The position numbers were made by a program, and so were the translations under genes. A stretch of DNA of 64,000 nt from NCBI RefSeq assembly GCF_013520985.1, contig NZ_JACDTY010000002.1, positions 248,001 to 312,000 of the forward strand, written 5' to 3'. The notes under the pieces are model-generated. The model had not been told where the DNA came from. It did no database searches and saw only the letters and a list, made by a program, of their open reading frames with translations. This DNA comes from Mesorhizobium neociceri. Its GTDB lineage: Bacteria > Pseudomonadota > Alphaproteobacteria > Rhizobiales > Rhizobiaceae. Of this stretch, positions 1-8,945 are shown one piece after another. Every line of letters begins with the position of its first letter. Position 1 is the first letter of the stretch.

Positions 1-46
1 CTACAGCCGATTTCCGTTCATAATCAATTAACTGGTGGGAGCCGGC

Positions 47-370
47 TCAGAACGGCAATTTCATTCCGGGCGGGATCGGCAAGCCTGCCGTCAGCGCCTT
101 GGTCTTCTCCTGCATAATCTGCTCGACCTTATTTTTGGCGTCATTGTGGGCGGCAAGCAGCAGGTCTTCGAGGATCTCGACCTCGTGCTCCTTGAACAGC
201 GACGGATCGATCTTCAGCGACTTCATCTCGAACTTGCCGGTGAGCGTGACGTTGACCAGGCCGCCGCCGGCCTGCCCGCTTGCTTCAAGCGTGGCGATCT
301 CGTCCTGCATGGCCTGGAACTTGGCCTGCATTTCCTTCGCCTTGCCCATCAGGCCGAGAAGATCTTTCAT
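47..370 (-). CDS. ybaB: YbaB/EbfC family nucleoid-associated protein
   Basis: The 107-residue protein has the full length and layout of the YbaB/EbfC family: an N-terminal helix ([17 protein letters not shown]), a central beta region with the [13 protein letters not shown] stretch, and a C-terminal helix carrying the acidic [14 protein letters not shown] segment. Family members form dimers that bind DNA and are usually encoded directly after dnaX, as here, with only 30 bp between the dnaX stop and this start on the same strand. The two genes are therefore probably cotranscribed. In most bacteria recR follows, but the 46 bases left of the stop are too short to show it. The function in recombination or nucleoid structure is from the family, not from this sequence. 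Confidence 0.95.
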   Translation of the reverse strand: MKDLLGLMGKAKEMQAKFQAMQDEIATLEASGQAGGGLVNVTLTGKFEMKSLKIDPSLFKEHEVEILEDLLLAAHNDAKNKVEQIMQEKTKALTAGLPIPPGMKLPF

Positions 371-400
371 GGTCGGGTCCTTTGCCGATTCGTGCTGTGG

Positions 401-2233
401 TCAGTTTTCGTCGTCGTCGCCCGGCGGCTCGACCGGCACTTCAGCCTTGTCCGTGTCGACTTCCGGCGCGTCGGGAATGCGCACGTCAATGATCTTGGCG
501 CCGGGAAAGCGCGCCAGGATGGCGGCCACCGCCGGATCGCTTCTGGCATCGGAGAAAGCGGTCTCGCGCTTGGTCGATTCCATCTCGGCCAGCGTCTGGC
601 CGCCCTCTTCCTTCGACAGTGACACCAGCCAGTTGCGGCCGGTCCAGGCGCGCAGCTTGGCGGTCAGTTCGTTGAGCAGCATCTTGGGCGCGTCATCTGT
701 CAGGCTGACGTCGATGCGGCCGGGCTCGATGCGCACCAGGCGCACGCAGCGCTTGACCTGCACCTTGAAGGCCATGTCGCGCTGCTGGTCGGCAAGGGCG
801 ACGATATCGGCCAGCGATTTGACCGGCACTGGCGGCGTTTCGACCACCGGCTCGGGTGCTGCAACGAAGCTAGCCGGCAGCGGTTCGGGCTCGACCAGCC
901 GCATCGTCTGCGCACCGCTGCCGCCGGAATTCGGCATGCGCGACTGCGCCACGGCGCTTGCGCCGCCATTGCCTGGGGTCGCCGGGCCGGAGTTGGCCGG
1001 CGCGCCGTTCGGGCGCGGTGCGCCACTCGACGCGGGGGCACCGCTCTCCAGTGATTTCAGCGCCTCGTCCAGCGTCGGCAGGTCGGCGGCATGCGCCAGG
1101 CGGATAAGCACCATCTCGCCGGCACTGACCGGTCGATTGGACGACTGCACCTCGGGAATGCCTTTCAACAGCATCTGCCAGGTCCGCGACAGCACCTTGA
1201 CCGACAACGTGCTGGCGAATTCGGCGCCGCGCCGGCGTTCGTCCTCGGACAGCGAGGCGTCGTCGGCTGCCGTCGGCACGAAGCGCAACCGGGTGACGAG
1301 GTGGTTGAATTCAGCAAGATCAGTCAGCACCGCGGCCGGATCGGCGCCGGTGTCGTACTGATTGCGGAATTCAGCCAAAGCCGCCGCTACATCGCCCTTC
1401 ATCACATGTTCGAACAGGTCGACGATGCGAGCGCGATCGGCCAGACCCAACATGGCGCGCACCGCCTCGGCGCTGACGGCGCCGCCGCCATGGGCGATGG
1501 CCTGGTCGAGGATGGAGAGCGAATCGCGGGCCGACCCTTCGGCGGCGCGCGCGATCATCGCCAGCGCGTCGTCGTCGACCGAAATGCCTTCCTTGCCGGC
1601 AATGGACGACAGATGCGCAACCAGTGCGCCGGCATCGATGCGCCTGAGGTCGAAGCGCTGGCAGCGCGACAGGACGGTGATCGGCACCTTGCGGATTTCG
1701 GTAGTGGCGAAGATGAATTTGACGTGCGGCGGCGGCTCTTCCAGCGTCTTCAGCAGGCCGTTGAAGGCTTGGGTGGAGAGCATATGCACTTCGTCGATGA
1801 TGTAGACCTTGTAGCGCGCCGACACCGGGGCGTAGCGCACGCGCTCGATGATGTCCCTGATGTCGTCGATGCCGGTATGCGATGCCGCGTCCATCTCGAT
1901 GACGTCGACGTGGCGGCCTTCCATGATCGCCTGGCAATGCTCGCCCAAAATGGCAAGGTCGACCGATGGCTGGTCGACCGTCGGCGTCTTGTAGTTGAGC
2001 GCCCGCGCCAGGATGCGCGCCGTGGTCGTCTTGCCGACGCCGCGCACGCCGGTCAGCATCCAGGCCTGGGCGATGCGGCCGGTGGAGAAAGCGTTGGTCA
2101 GCGTGCGGACCATCGGCTCCTGGCCGATCAGTTCGGAGAAATTCGACGGACGGTACTTGCGCGCCAGCACACGATAGGCGGCGGCCTTTTGCTTATCCAG
2201 GTTTTCTGGGCCCGCATTTCCGGCTTCGCTCAT
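401..2233 (-). CDS. dnaX: DNA polymerase III subunits gamma/tau
   Basis: Clamp-loader ATPase that drives loading of the beta sliding clamp in the replisome. The 610-residue product shows a Walker A loop GVRGVGKTTT near residues 62-71, Walker B DEVH near 147-150 and the SRC sensor near 189-191, followed by clamp-loader domains and a Pro/Ala-rich linker (about 390-450) leading to a tau-like C-terminal domain. The ATG at 2233 is preferred over an upstream in-frame TTG at 2251 because GGAG lies upstream of it and it gives the normal N-terminus. The zinc-binding cysteine cluster that normally lies between Walker A and B is reduced to a single cysteine (near residue 100), a trait also recalled for other rhizobial DnaX proteins. 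Cotranscribed with ybaB. Confidence 0.96.
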   Translation of the reverse strand: MSEAGNAGPENLDKQKAAAYRVLARKYRPSNFSELIGQEPMVRTLTNAFSTGRIAQAWMLTGVRGVGKTTTARILARALNYKTPTVDQPSVDLAILGEHCQAIMEGRHVDVIEMDAASHTGIDDIRDIIERVRYAPVSARYKVYIIDEVHMLSTQAFNGLLKTLEEPPPHVKFIFATTEIRKVPITVLSRCQRFDLRRIDAGALVAHLSSIAGKEGISVDDDALAMIARAAEGSARDSLSILDQAIAHGGGAVSAEAVRAMLGLADRARIVDLFEHVMKGDVAAALAEFRNQYDTGADPAAVLTDLAEFNHLVTRLRFVPTAADDASLSEDERRRGAEFASTLSVKVLSRTWQMLLKGIPEVQSSNRPVSAGEMVLIRLAHAADLPTLDEALKSLESGAPASSGAPRPNGAPANSGPATPGNGGASAVAQSRMPNSGGSGAQTMRLVEPEPLPASFVAAPEPVVETPPVPVKSLADIVALADQQRDMAFKVQVKRCVRLVRIEPGRIDVSLTDDAPKMLLNELTAKLRAWTGRNWLVSLSKEEGGQTLAEMESTKRETAFSDARSDPAVAAILARFPGAKIIDVRIPDAPEVDTDKAEVPVEPPGDDDEN

Positions 2234-2340
2234 TCGCCCGTAAAGCTCCAAAAGGCCGCGTCCGAGGCTGGCCGATTCCTGCTAATAGTCTCGCCCGCGC
2301 TGCAATGCGTCGTCAATGTCGCGAGAGGGGCCGATGAGGT

Positions 2341-2436
2341 GGGAGGCTGGAACAATGACCCGTTCCGGGCTCGTTAGGGCTGCTTCCTTCCGGACCTGAC
2401 CCGGTTGGCGAGTGGATCGTCCACCACCAACCTCCC
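2341..2436 (-). ncRNA. ffs: Signal recognition particle RNA (4.5S, bacterial small type)
   Basis: On the minus strand the sequence holds the highly conserved SRP RNA core GGTCAGGTCCGGAAGGAAGC with its asymmetric loop, which binds the M domain of Ffh. The ends pair with each other: the 5' end GGGAGGTTGG matches 3' CCAGCCTCCC with one bulge or wobble, giving the expected single long hairpin of about 96 nt. Location between dnaX and a divergent HIT gene is common in alphaproteobacteria. The RNA guides membrane-protein ribosomes to the Sec translocon together with Ffh and FtsY. Exact mature ends are inferred from the pairing. Confidence 0.93.
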
Positions 2437-2442
2437 GCGTTC

Positions 2443-2471
2443 CATATCGGCAATTCAGCGATGAAATGCAA
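2443..2471 (-). promoter_or_regulatory. Candidate sigma70-type promoter of ffs
   Basis: On the minus strand TTGCAT, a 17-base spacer and GATATG lie immediately upstream of the SRP RNA, with the -10 element ending 6 bases before the proposed 5' end at 2436. The spacing is right for a housekeeping promoter, although the -10 box is only a partial match. Inferred from sequence alone. Confidence 0.45.
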
Positions 2472-2593
2472 GGGTGCATGAGAATCGGACGCCCTTGAGC
2501 TCCACCCCTCAATGAATCGCTTGCAGCCCCCGTGCAGCCGCTCTAGCGTTCATGAGTTTGGGAAATAATGCAAGAAACGCTAGGGAAACGCCA

Positions 2594-3013
2594 ATGCTGC
2601 CGGGCCTCAAGGCCGGATTCACGCTCGACTCCAGACTGGAGGCGGACAGCGAGCAGCTGATGTGGCTCGGCCTGTGCGAATTGCGCGTGATGAACGACCG
2701 CCGCTGGCCATGGCTCATCCTGGTGCCGCAGCGGCCGGGCATCGATGAAATCCACGACCTGACGCCGCTCGACCAGGCGATGCTGACCTTCGAGACCAAT
2801 ATGGTGGCGCAGGCGCTGAAAAGAACCACAGGCTGCACCAAGATAAACACCGGCGCGCTCGGCAACATCGTGCGGCAATTGCATGTCCATGTCATTGCCC
2901 GCTCGGAAGGCGATCCGGGCTGGCCGGGCCCGGTCTGGGGGCATGGCATGCGCGAGCCCTATGAGCGCTTCGACCTTCGCCAGTTTGCGCAACAGATAAA
3001 GGCAGCGCTATAA
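2594..3013 (+). CDS. HIT domain protein (histidine triad hydrolase)
   Basis: The protein of 139 residues ends in the histidine triad motif (HVHVIAR, near residues 98-104), the signature of nucleotide hydrolases and transferases of the HIT superfamily. The region around it (NTGALGNIVRQLHVHV) fits the HIT active-site loop. The ATG at 2594 is chosen because AGGGAAA lies at a suitable distance upstream and because similar proteins begin close to LKAGFTLDSRL; an ATG at 2552 would add 14 residues unlike the family. Substrate is unknown; these proteins usually cleave the P-alpha bond of nucleotides such as AMP-lysine or Ap4A. It is followed by a palindromic element and nudC, another nucleotide hydrolase. 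Confidence 0.87.
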   Translation: MLPGLKAGFTLDSRLEADSEQLMWLGLCELRVMNDRRWPWLILVPQRPGIDEIHDLTPLDQAMLTFETNMVAQALKRTTGCTKINTGALGNIVRQLHVHVIARSEGDPGWPGPVWGHGMREPYERFDLRQFAQQIKAAL

Positions 3014-3042
3014 CGCGCACCGTGTCCATCCCAGAGCCGGAT

Positions 3043-3069
3043 GATTTCAGGTCTGTTCGACCTGAAATC
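3043..3069. repeat. Perfect 11-bp inverted repeat hairpin
   Basis: GATTTCAGGTC and GACCTGAAATC flank a 5-base loop. It lies 30 bp after the HIT gene and is part of the same composite as the longer palindrome at 3095-3145. It may act as a transcript-end hairpin, but no T run follows. Confidence 0.7.
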
Positions 3070-3094
3070 TGAATCCGCCTCTAATCAAAGAAAG

Positions 3095-3145
3095 AGAGCA
3101 TGATGTCGTCCGAAAACCGCTTCACACTTTTCGGCATCATGCTCT
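3095..3145. repeat. Rhizobiales-type intergenic palindrome (RIME-like)
   Basis: The arms AGAGCATGATG (3095-3105) and CATCATGCTCT (3135-3145) are perfect inverted repeats, and inside them CCGAAAA (3110-3116) pairs with TTTTCGG (3128-3134). From recall, this arrangement is a very common dispersed element in Mesorhizobium and Rhizobium intergenic regions. It ends 16 bp before nudC, so the folded transcript could sit close to that ribosome binding site. Confidence 0.75.
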
Positions 3146-3161
3146 AGCGTTTTGAGCTTCC

Positions 3162-4103
3162 ATGACCTTTCGCCTGTTTGACGCGCCCTTGCGCGAACCG
3201 AGTCAGTTCGTCGGTTTCGCCGGCAACACGATCGACCGACAATCCGAGACCCGCGCCAACGATTCCGTCGAAAAGGCGCTGGCCGATCCCTCGGCACGGC
3301 TGTTGCCGATGCATGGTGGCCGGCTGTACCTGAAATTGAACGACGGCCGCTTTGACCCCTGGTTCGACTTGGCTGAAAGCCAGAAGCTGCAGCCATCGCT
3401 CGCACAGGGTGTGCTGCTTGGTTTTTCCGAAAGGGGCCCGGTTCTGGCGGTGCCGGTTGGCATTGAGCCGGAGCAGTTGCCGGAGACCATCAAGGCCATC
3501 GACTATCGCTCGGTCTATATGCAAGGGCTGATCGACGAAGCCGCGGCGGGCGCGCTGGCGCAAGGGGCCGCCCTGCTCGCCTGGCATGCCAGCCATCGCT
3601 TTTGCAGCAAATGCGGCCATGAATCGCAAATGCGCGCGGGCGGCTACAAGCGGCACTGCCCGAACTGCGGTACCGAGCATTTTCCGCGCACCGATCCGGT
3701 GGCGATCATGCTGACGGCGACCCGGGAAAAATGTCTGCTCGGCCGTGGCCGGCATTTCGGCCCCGGCATGTACTCAGCGCTGGCGGGCTTCATCGAGCCG
3801 GGCGAAACGATCGAGGCGGCGGTGCGCCGCGAAACGCTTGAGGAAGCCGGCATCCGGCTTGGCCGCGTCGTCTACCATGCCAGCCAGCCATGGCCGTTCC
3901 CCTATTCGCTGATGATCGGCTGTTTCGGCGAACCGCTCAACGAGGGCATCCAGGCCGATCTCAACGAGCTGGAAGATTGCCGCTGGTTTTTCCGCGACGA
4001 GGTGCGCTCTATGCTGGAGAGAACGCACAAGGACAATCTGGTCACGCCGCCGAAAGGCGCGATCGCACATCATTTGATCCGCGCCTGGGTCGACAGCGAG
4101 TAA
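3162..4103 (+). CDS. nudC: NADH pyrophosphatase / NAD-cap hydrolase NudC
   Basis: Cleaves NAD(H) to NMN(H) and AMP and, in the E. coli enzyme, removes the NAD cap from RNA. Of the 313 residues, a zinc ribbon is visible as CSKC (148-151) and CPNC (166-169), followed by the Nudix box from G209 (GFIEPGETIEAA then RRETLEEAG) and the NADH-specific SQPWPFP motif at 241-247, which separates NudC from other Nudix enzymes. The order of zinc ribbon, Nudix box and SQPWPFP is complete, so the protein should be active. The N-terminal 130 residues form the variable NudC N-domain. It is followed after 22 bp by a small Dabb-domain gene on the same strand. Confidence 0.95.
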   Translation: MTFRLFDAPLREPSQFVGFAGNTIDRQSETRANDSVEKALADPSARLLPMHGGRLYLKLNDGRFDPWFDLAESQKLQPSLAQGVLLGFSERGPVLAVPVGIEPEQLPETIKAIDYRSVYMQGLIDEAAAGALAQGAALLAWHASHRFCSKCGHESQMRAGGYKRHCPNCGTEHFPRTDPVAIMLTATREKCLLGRGRHFGPGMYSALAGFIEPGETIEAAVRRETLEEAGIRLGRVVYHASQPWPFPYSLMIGCFGEPLNEGIQADLNELEDCRWFFRDEVRSMLERTHKDNLVTPPKGAIAHHLIRAWVDSE

Positions 4104-4125
4104 GTAGGGATAACGGGAGCAAGAA

Positions 4126-4431
4126 ATGATCCGCCACACCGTGGTTTTCACCCTGAAGCACCCGCAGTACTCGCTGGAGGAGAAGAGGTTCCTCTCCGAC
4201 GCCAAGCGCATTCTCAGCGCGATCAAGGGCGTCACCCAGTTCGAGCCGCTACGGCAGGTCAGCCCCAAGAACGACTACCATTTCGGCTTCTCGATGGAGT
4301 TCGCCGATCAGGCTGCCTACACGAGATACAATGAGCATCCCGACCACGTTGCCTTCGTCCGCGACCGCTGGATCCCGGAAGTCGAAACCTTCATGGAAAT
4401 CGACTACGTGCCGCTGACCCTGCTCGTCTAG
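4126..4431 (+). CDS. Dabb (stress-responsive alpha-beta barrel) domain protein
   Basis: A 101-residue protein beginning MIRHTVVFTLKHP, the typical first strand of the Dabb domain, with the later YNEHPDHVAFV segment that carries the conserved histidines of the family. Dabb proteins are dimeric ferredoxin-like barrels; bacterial members have no single assigned reaction. The start is supported by GGGAGCAAGA just upstream. Its 22-bp distance from nudC suggests cotranscription. It converges with pheA, whose stop lies 14 bp away on the other strand. Confidence 0.85.
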   Translation: MIRHTVVFTLKHPQYSLEEKRFLSDAKRILSAIKGVTQFEPLRQVSPKNDYHFGFSMEFADQAAYTRYNEHPDHVAFVRDRWIPEVETFMEIDYVPLTLLV

Positions 4432-4445
4432 GCGGCGTCGATAGC

Positions 4446-5309
4446 CTAGTCGGCGACTTTCCACTGCTCGCGCGACTCGCTGGCCGGATAGACGCCGAGT
4501 ATCCGCACTTCGCGCGAGAAGAAGCGCAGTTCGTCGAGCGCCAGCTTGACCAGCGGATCATCGGGATGGCCCTCGATGTCGGCGTAAAACAGCGTCGCCG
4601 TGAAGGCGCCGAGCTGATAGCTCTCCAGCTTGGTCATGTTGATGCCGTTGGTAGCGAAGCCGCCCATCGCCTTGTAGAGCGCAGCCGGCACGTTGCGGAC
4701 GCGGAACATGAAGGTCGTCATCATCTTGGTGTCGGCCGAGGGCCGTTCGGCCAATCGCTTGTCCTTGGTCAGGACGACGAAGCGGGTGACGTTGCTGTCA
4801 GTGTCCTCGACGTTCCTCTCGATGATGTCGAGCCCGTAGAGTTCCGCGGCGAGAGCCGGCGCGAGCGAGGCCATGGTGCGGTCCTTGAGCTCCGACACCA
4901 GCTTGGCCGAACCCGCCGTGTCGCCGGCAATCACCGGCTTCCAGCCATTCTTGCGGATGTATTTGCGGCACTGGCCCAGCGCATGGATATGGCTGTGCAC
5001 GGTCTTGATCTCTTCGCGCTTGACGCCCGGCAGCACCATCAGCTGGAAGTGGATCGGCAGGAAATACTCGCCGACGATGTGCAGCTTCGATTCCGGCAAC
5101 AGATGGTGGATGTCGGCGACACGGCCGGCGATGGTGTTTTCGATCGGGATCATGGCGAGGTCGGCCTTGTTGGTCTCGACCGCGTTGAAGGCATCCTCGA
5201 AGGTCGGGCACGGCAACGGTTCCATCGAAGGGAACATGTTGCGGCTGGCGGTGTCGGAATTGGCGCCCGGCTCGCCCTGGAAGGATATTCTGTTGGTCTT
5301 TTCAGGCAT
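4446..5309 (-). CDS. pheA: Prephenate dehydratase
   Basis: Converts prephenate to phenylpyruvate in phenylalanine synthesis. The 287-residue enzyme is the monofunctional type without chorismate mutase. The catalytic TRF motif is present in SNVTRFVVL (175-177), and the substrate-site IPIENTIAGRV segment lies near residues 54-64. A C-terminal ACT domain (about 195-275) carries KLESYQLG in place of the usual ESRP, the position that binds phenylalanine for feedback inhibition, so some allosteric control is likely but may differ. The gene is followed upstream by kdsB on the same strand with a 32-bp gap. Confidence 0.95.
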   Translation of the reverse strand: MPEKTNRISFQGEPGANSDTASRNMFPSMEPLPCPTFEDAFNAVETNKADLAMIPIENTIAGRVADIHHLLPESKLHIVGEYFLPIHFQLMVLPGVKREEIKTVHSHIHALGQCRKYIRKNGWKPVIAGDTAGSAKLVSELKDRTMASLAPALAAELYGLDIIERNVEDTDSNVTRFVVLTKDKRLAERPSADTKMMTTFMFRVRNVPAALYKAMGGFATNGINMTKLESYQLGAFTATLFYADIEGHPDDPLVKLALDELRFFSREVRILGVYPASESREQWKVAD

Positions 5310-5341
5310 GCCGATATCTCAGGTTGAAAGGATTTGTGGTC

Positions 5342-6067
5342 TCAGGAAAGAATTTGCCTGGCGCGTTCGAGGTCTTCCGGCGTGTCGACACCAAGCGGCA
5401 GCGACTGGACGATCTCGGCGTCGATGCGCATGCCGGCCTCCAGCGCCCGCAGCTGCTCCAGCCGCTCGCGCCGCTCCAGCGGCGACGGTTTTAGCGCGAC
5501 GAAACGCTCGAGTGCGGTGCGCCGATAGGCGTAGAGGCCGACATGGTGATAGAGCGGCCCCTCGCCCCAGGGCGCGGTGGCGCGGGTGAAATAAAGCGCC
5601 CTGAGCCGAGTCGTCGAGATTGGTGAACCAACGATCTTGACGACATTGGGGTTGGTCTTTTCCTCGTCACGGACGATCTCGACGCCGAGCGTGGCAATGT
5701 CGACTGCGGCGTTCTCGAACGGCCGCAGCGCTGCCCCGATAATCTCCGGATCGATGGTCGGCAGGTCGCCCTGGACGTTGACGATGGTCTCGACCTTGTG
5801 GCCGGGATCGAGCGCGGTCAACGCCTCGAAAATGCGGTCTGAGCCGGATTCATGGTCGATGCGCGTCATCACCGCTTCGAAACCGTGCGCACGCACCGCC
5901 TTGGCCACGCTTTGCGTGTCGGTTGCCACTACCACCCGGCCGAGCCCGGCCTCGGCGGCGCGGCGGGCGACATGCACGATCATCGGCGCGCCGGCTATGG
6001 CGGCCAGTGGCTTGCCCGGCAGGCGCGTCGAGGCCATGCGGGCCGGGATCAGGATGAGCGTGGACAT
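5342..6067 (-). CDS. kdsB: 3-deoxy-manno-octulosonate cytidylyltransferase
   Basis: Activates KDO to CMP-KDO for lipopolysaccharide inner-core synthesis in the cytoplasm. The 241-residue length and the opening [19 protein letters not shown], the nucleotide-binding PAR-x(2)-STRLPGKPL signature, are standard for KdsB. The [14 protein letters not shown] stretch is the conserved CTP/metal-binding region. The ATG at 6067 starts the signature directly; the upstream ATG/TTG candidates would add 14 unrelated residues. Probably cotranscribed with pheA downstream. Confidence 0.95.
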   Translation of the reverse strand: MSTLILIPARMASTRLPGKPLAAIAGAPMIVHVARRAAEAGLGRVVVATDTQSVAKAVRAHGFEAVMTRIDHESGSDRIFEALTALDPGHKVETIVNVQGDLPTIDPEIIGAALRPFENAAVDIATLGVEIVRDEEKTNPNVVKIVGSPISTTRLRALYFTRATAPWGEGPLYHHVGLYAYRRTALERFVALKPSPLERRERLEQLRALEAGMRIDAEIVQSLPLGVDTPEDLERARQILS

Positions 6068-6258
6068 TGGGGCTGCTGGCGTTTGAAAAGACGATGGGAA
6101 AAGTGGCAAAAGGTCTCACTGGAAGCGCCCTTATAGGTGTTGCAACGCTGGAGCAAAAGACCTAGTTTCCGCCCGATTTGACCGGCTCGACGGGGCGGGT
6201 CAGGATACCGACGGACGGAGTGGACGATCGGTCCGCCGGAAAAGGGAGCAAGGGGCGC

Positions 6259-6915
6259 ATGGATTCCAACGAAGTCAACAAGCTGCTCGCCGGATTGCTC
6301 GGAACCTGTTTCGTCGTTTTCTCGGTCGGTCTTGTGTCTGACGCGCTGTTCGCCTCGCCGGCGCCGGAAAAGCCGGGCTTCGCCATCGAGGCGACCGAGC
6401 CAGCCGAAGGCGGCGCTGCCGGACCTGCCGTTGAAGCCAAGCCGATTGCCGACCTGCTGGCCACGGCCAATGTCGAGCAGGGTGCAGCCGTGTTCAAGAA
6501 ATGCCAGGCTTGCCATTCCGGCGAAAAGGGTGGCCCGAACAAGGTCGGCCCCGATCTGTGGGATCTTATCGACCGCCCGGTGGCCGCGCATGAGGGCTTT
6601 GCTTATTCAGCCGGCATGAAGGATTTTTCCAAGGGCGGCACCGAGAAGTGGACGTACGACAACATCAACCACTTCATCACCTCGCCGAAGAAGTTCGTGA
6701 AGGGTACGGCGATGGGCTTTGCCGGCCTGCCGAAGGACGAGGACCGCGCCAACGTCATCGCCTATCTGCGCACGCTGTCGGACAGCCCGAAGCCGCTGCC
6801 GGCTCCAGGTGCGGCAGCAGATGCCACGGCGCCGGCCAAGCCCGCTGAGGGCGCCGCTCCGGCAAAACCTGCTGAAGGTGCGGCGCCTGCGGCTCCGGCA
6901 GCGCCTGCCAAATAA
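6259..6915 (+). CDS. cycM: Membrane-anchored class I cytochrome c (CycM-type)
   Basis: An electron carrier that passes electrons from the bc1 complex to cytochrome oxidase in alphaproteobacteria. The 218-residue protein has an uncleaved N-terminal membrane segment (about residues 9-30), a Pro/Glu/Ala linker, and a cytochrome domain with heme motif CQACH at 82-86, followed by the KVGPDLW segment and a methionine region (GTAMGFAGLPKDEDRANVIAYL) that would supply the sixth ligand. The last 35 residues are an Ala/Pro/Lys tail with a near-exact repeat of PAKPAEGAA. The ATG at 6259 is preceded by AAGGGAG. A clear rho-independent terminator follows. Confidence 0.92.
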   Translation: MDSNEVNKLLAGLLGTCFVVFSVGLVSDALFASPAPEKPGFAIEATEPAEGGAAGPAVEAKPIADLLATANVEQGAAVFKKCQACHSGEKGGPNKVGPDLWDLIDRPVAAHEGFAYSAGMKDFSKGGTEKWTYDNINHFITSPKKFVKGTAMGFAGLPKDEDRANVIAYLRTLSDSPKPLPAPGAAADATAPAKPAEGAAPAKPAEGAAPAAPAAPAK

Positions 6916-6941
6916 CCAAATTGTCATCTCGATGACCTCAG

Positions 6942-6968
6942 AAAAGCCGGGTTCAGCCCGGCTTTTTT
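6942..6968 (+). terminator. Rho-independent terminator after cycM
   Basis: The stem GCCGGG (6946-6951) pairs with CCCGGC (6957-6962) over a 5-base loop, extended by AAAA/TTTT, and runs into a six-T tract. It separates cycM from the downstream peptide-importer operon. Confidence 0.88.
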
Positions 6969-7067
6969 GTTAGGAAAATCGCATATGCGGCGACAAAGCC
7001 GGCGCATGGCGGTTTTCACCGGCGTCAAATCATCTAGGATTGCCGGGCATCGCGAAGAGGAGAACGC

Positions 7068-8945
7068 ATGACGGTTGGCCGAACGCTTCTGAGGTCCATG
7101 CTGGCAGCAGTCGTTGTCGCTGCCGGGTTGCAGGCGGCCGATGCGGATGAATGGCACACCACCTCTTCGCTGATCGGCCCTTCGAAATACGGCGAGAATT
7201 TCCAGCGCTACGATTATGTGAACCCGGACGCGCCGAAGGGCGGAACCTACAATTCGGTGGTTTCCGGCACATTCGACAGCTTCAATCCCTACATCGTGCA
7301 GGGCTCGCCGGCGGCCGGCCTGCAGCCATTTGGCGGCGGCCTGCTCTACGACACGCTGATGGACCAGGCGACTGACGAAGGCAGCGTCAGCCACCCGCTC
7401 ATCGCCGATGCCTACAAGTACCCGACCGACTATTCCTCGGCCACCTACCGGCTCGACCCGCGCGCGAAATGGCATGACGGGCAGCCGATAACCACCGACG
7501 ACGTGATTTGGTCGTTCCAGGTGCTGAAGGCCAACAGCCCGATGTACAGCCGCTATTTCGAAAACGTCACCGACGCGGTTGCCATCTCGGATCGCGAGGT
7601 CGAGTTTCATTTCGACCAGAAGGGCAATCGCGAACTGCCGAAAATTCTCGGCGACCTTGTGGTGCTGCCCAAGCATTGGTGGGAGGGCACCGACGCCAAC
7701 GGCAAGAAGCGCGACATCACCAAGGGGACTCTGGAACCGCCACTGGGCTCGGCTGCCTACAAGATCGCCAGCTTCAAAGCGGGGTCGGAAATCGTCTGGC
7801 AGCGCGTGCCCGACTATTGGGGCGCCAAGCTGGCGGTGAAGATCGGTCGCGAGAATTTCGACACCCAGCATTTCACCTACATTCTTGACGACAACGCCTC
7901 CTGGGAGGCGTTCAAGAAGGGCGGCCTCGACGACATCAAGCCGGAAAACAGCTCGAAGCGCTGGGCGACGTTTTACGATTTCGCGGCGATCAAGGCTGGC
8001 GACGTGATCAAGCAGGAGTTCAAGACCACGTCGCCCGAGCCGATGCAGGCCTTCATGCTCAACCAGAGACATAAGCTGTTTGCCGATCGGCTGGTCAGGG
8101 CCGCGCTCACCTACCCCTTCGATTTCGAATCGATGAACCGCACGCTGTTCTTCGGCTTCAACACCCGCACCCACAGCTATTTCCAGGGCACGGAACTGGC
8201 CTCAAGCGGCCTGCCGCAAGGCAAGGAACTGGAAATCCTGGAGAAGTACCGCGACAGGCTGCCACCGGAGCTGTTCACGCAGGAATTCAAGCTGCCGGTC
8301 TACGATTCGCCGCAGGCCGAGCGCAAATATCTGAAGCAGGCGGTCGACCTGTTCGCCCAGGCCGGCTGGGTGATCAAGGGCGGCAAGATGGTCAACGCCA
8401 AGACCGGCGAGCCATTCAAGTTTGAAATCCTCGGCTCGGGTGAAACCGACCAGGTCATCTCCAGCCCCTGGATCGCCAATCTGCGCAAGATCGGCGTCGA
8501 TGCGACATTGCGCATCGTCGACCCGAGCCAGTACACCAACCGCGTCAGAAATTTCGATTACGACGTCATCACAGGACAGCTTCAGCAGTCGGAATCGCCC
8601 GGCAACGAGCAGCGCGACTTCTGGAGCTCCAAGGCCGCCGACACACCGGCATCGCGCAACTATTCCGGCATCAAGAACCCGGTCGTCGATGCCCTTGTCG
8701 ACCGCATCATTTTTGCCACGGACCGCGATGACCTCGTCGCCACCACCCATGCGCTCGATCGCGTGTTGCTGTGGAATTACTATGTCGTGCCGCAATACTA
8801 CCGTGCCGTGGTGTGGCTGGCCTACTGGAACAAGTTCGGCATCCCGGAAAAGCAGCCAGGCTACCGCGGCGCCGACATCGATTCCTGGTGGATCGATGCG
8901 GACAAGGAAAAGGCGCTAGCCGCCAAGTACAAGGGCAGCAATTGA
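7068..8945 (+). CDS. yejA: Extracellular solute-binding protein, YejA type (first copy)
   Basis: Periplasmic binding protein of an oligopeptide-type ABC importer (SBP family 5). The 625 residues start with a Sec signal peptide (positively charged RTLLRS, hydrophobic core to about residue 24, cleavage near DADE). The mature part opens with WHTTSSLIGPSKYGENFQRYDYVN, and YDYVNPDAPKGGTY is diagnostic for YejA-like proteins. The gene begins an operon of five genes with overlaps of 1-4 bp except before yejB. In E. coli YejABEF imports microcin C, and in Sinorhizobium meliloti Yej proteins affect resistance to NCR peptides; both are established for relatives, not shown here. Confidence 0.9.
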   Translation: MTVGRTLLRSMLAAVVVAAGLQAADADEWHTTSSLIGPSKYGENFQRYDYVNPDAPKGGTYNSVVSGTFDSFNPYIVQGSPAAGLQPFGGGLLYDTLMDQATDEGSVSHPLIADAYKYPTDYSSATYRLDPRAKWHDGQPITTDDVIWSFQVLKANSPMYSRYFENVTDAVAISDREVEFHFDQKGNRELPKILGDLVVLPKHWWEGTDANGKKRDITKGTLEPPLGSAAYKIASFKAGSEIVWQRVPDYWGAKLAVKIGRENFDTQHFTYILDDNASWEAFKKGGLDDIKPENSSKRWATFYDFAAIKAGDVIKQEFKTTSPEPMQAFMLNQRHKLFADRLVRAALTYPFDFESMNRTLFFGFNTRTHSYFQGTELASSGLPQGKELEILEKYRDRLPPELFTQEFKLPVYDSPQAERKYLKQAVDLFAQAGWVIKGGKMVNAKTGEPFKFEILGSGETDQVISSPWIANLRKIGVDATLRIVDPSQYTNRVRNFDYDVITGQLQQSESPGNEQRDFWSSKAADTPASRNYSGIKNPVVDALVDRIIFATDRDDLVATTHALDRVLLWNYYVVPQYYRAVVWLAYWNKFGIPEKQPGYRGADIDSWWIDADKEKALAAKYKGSN

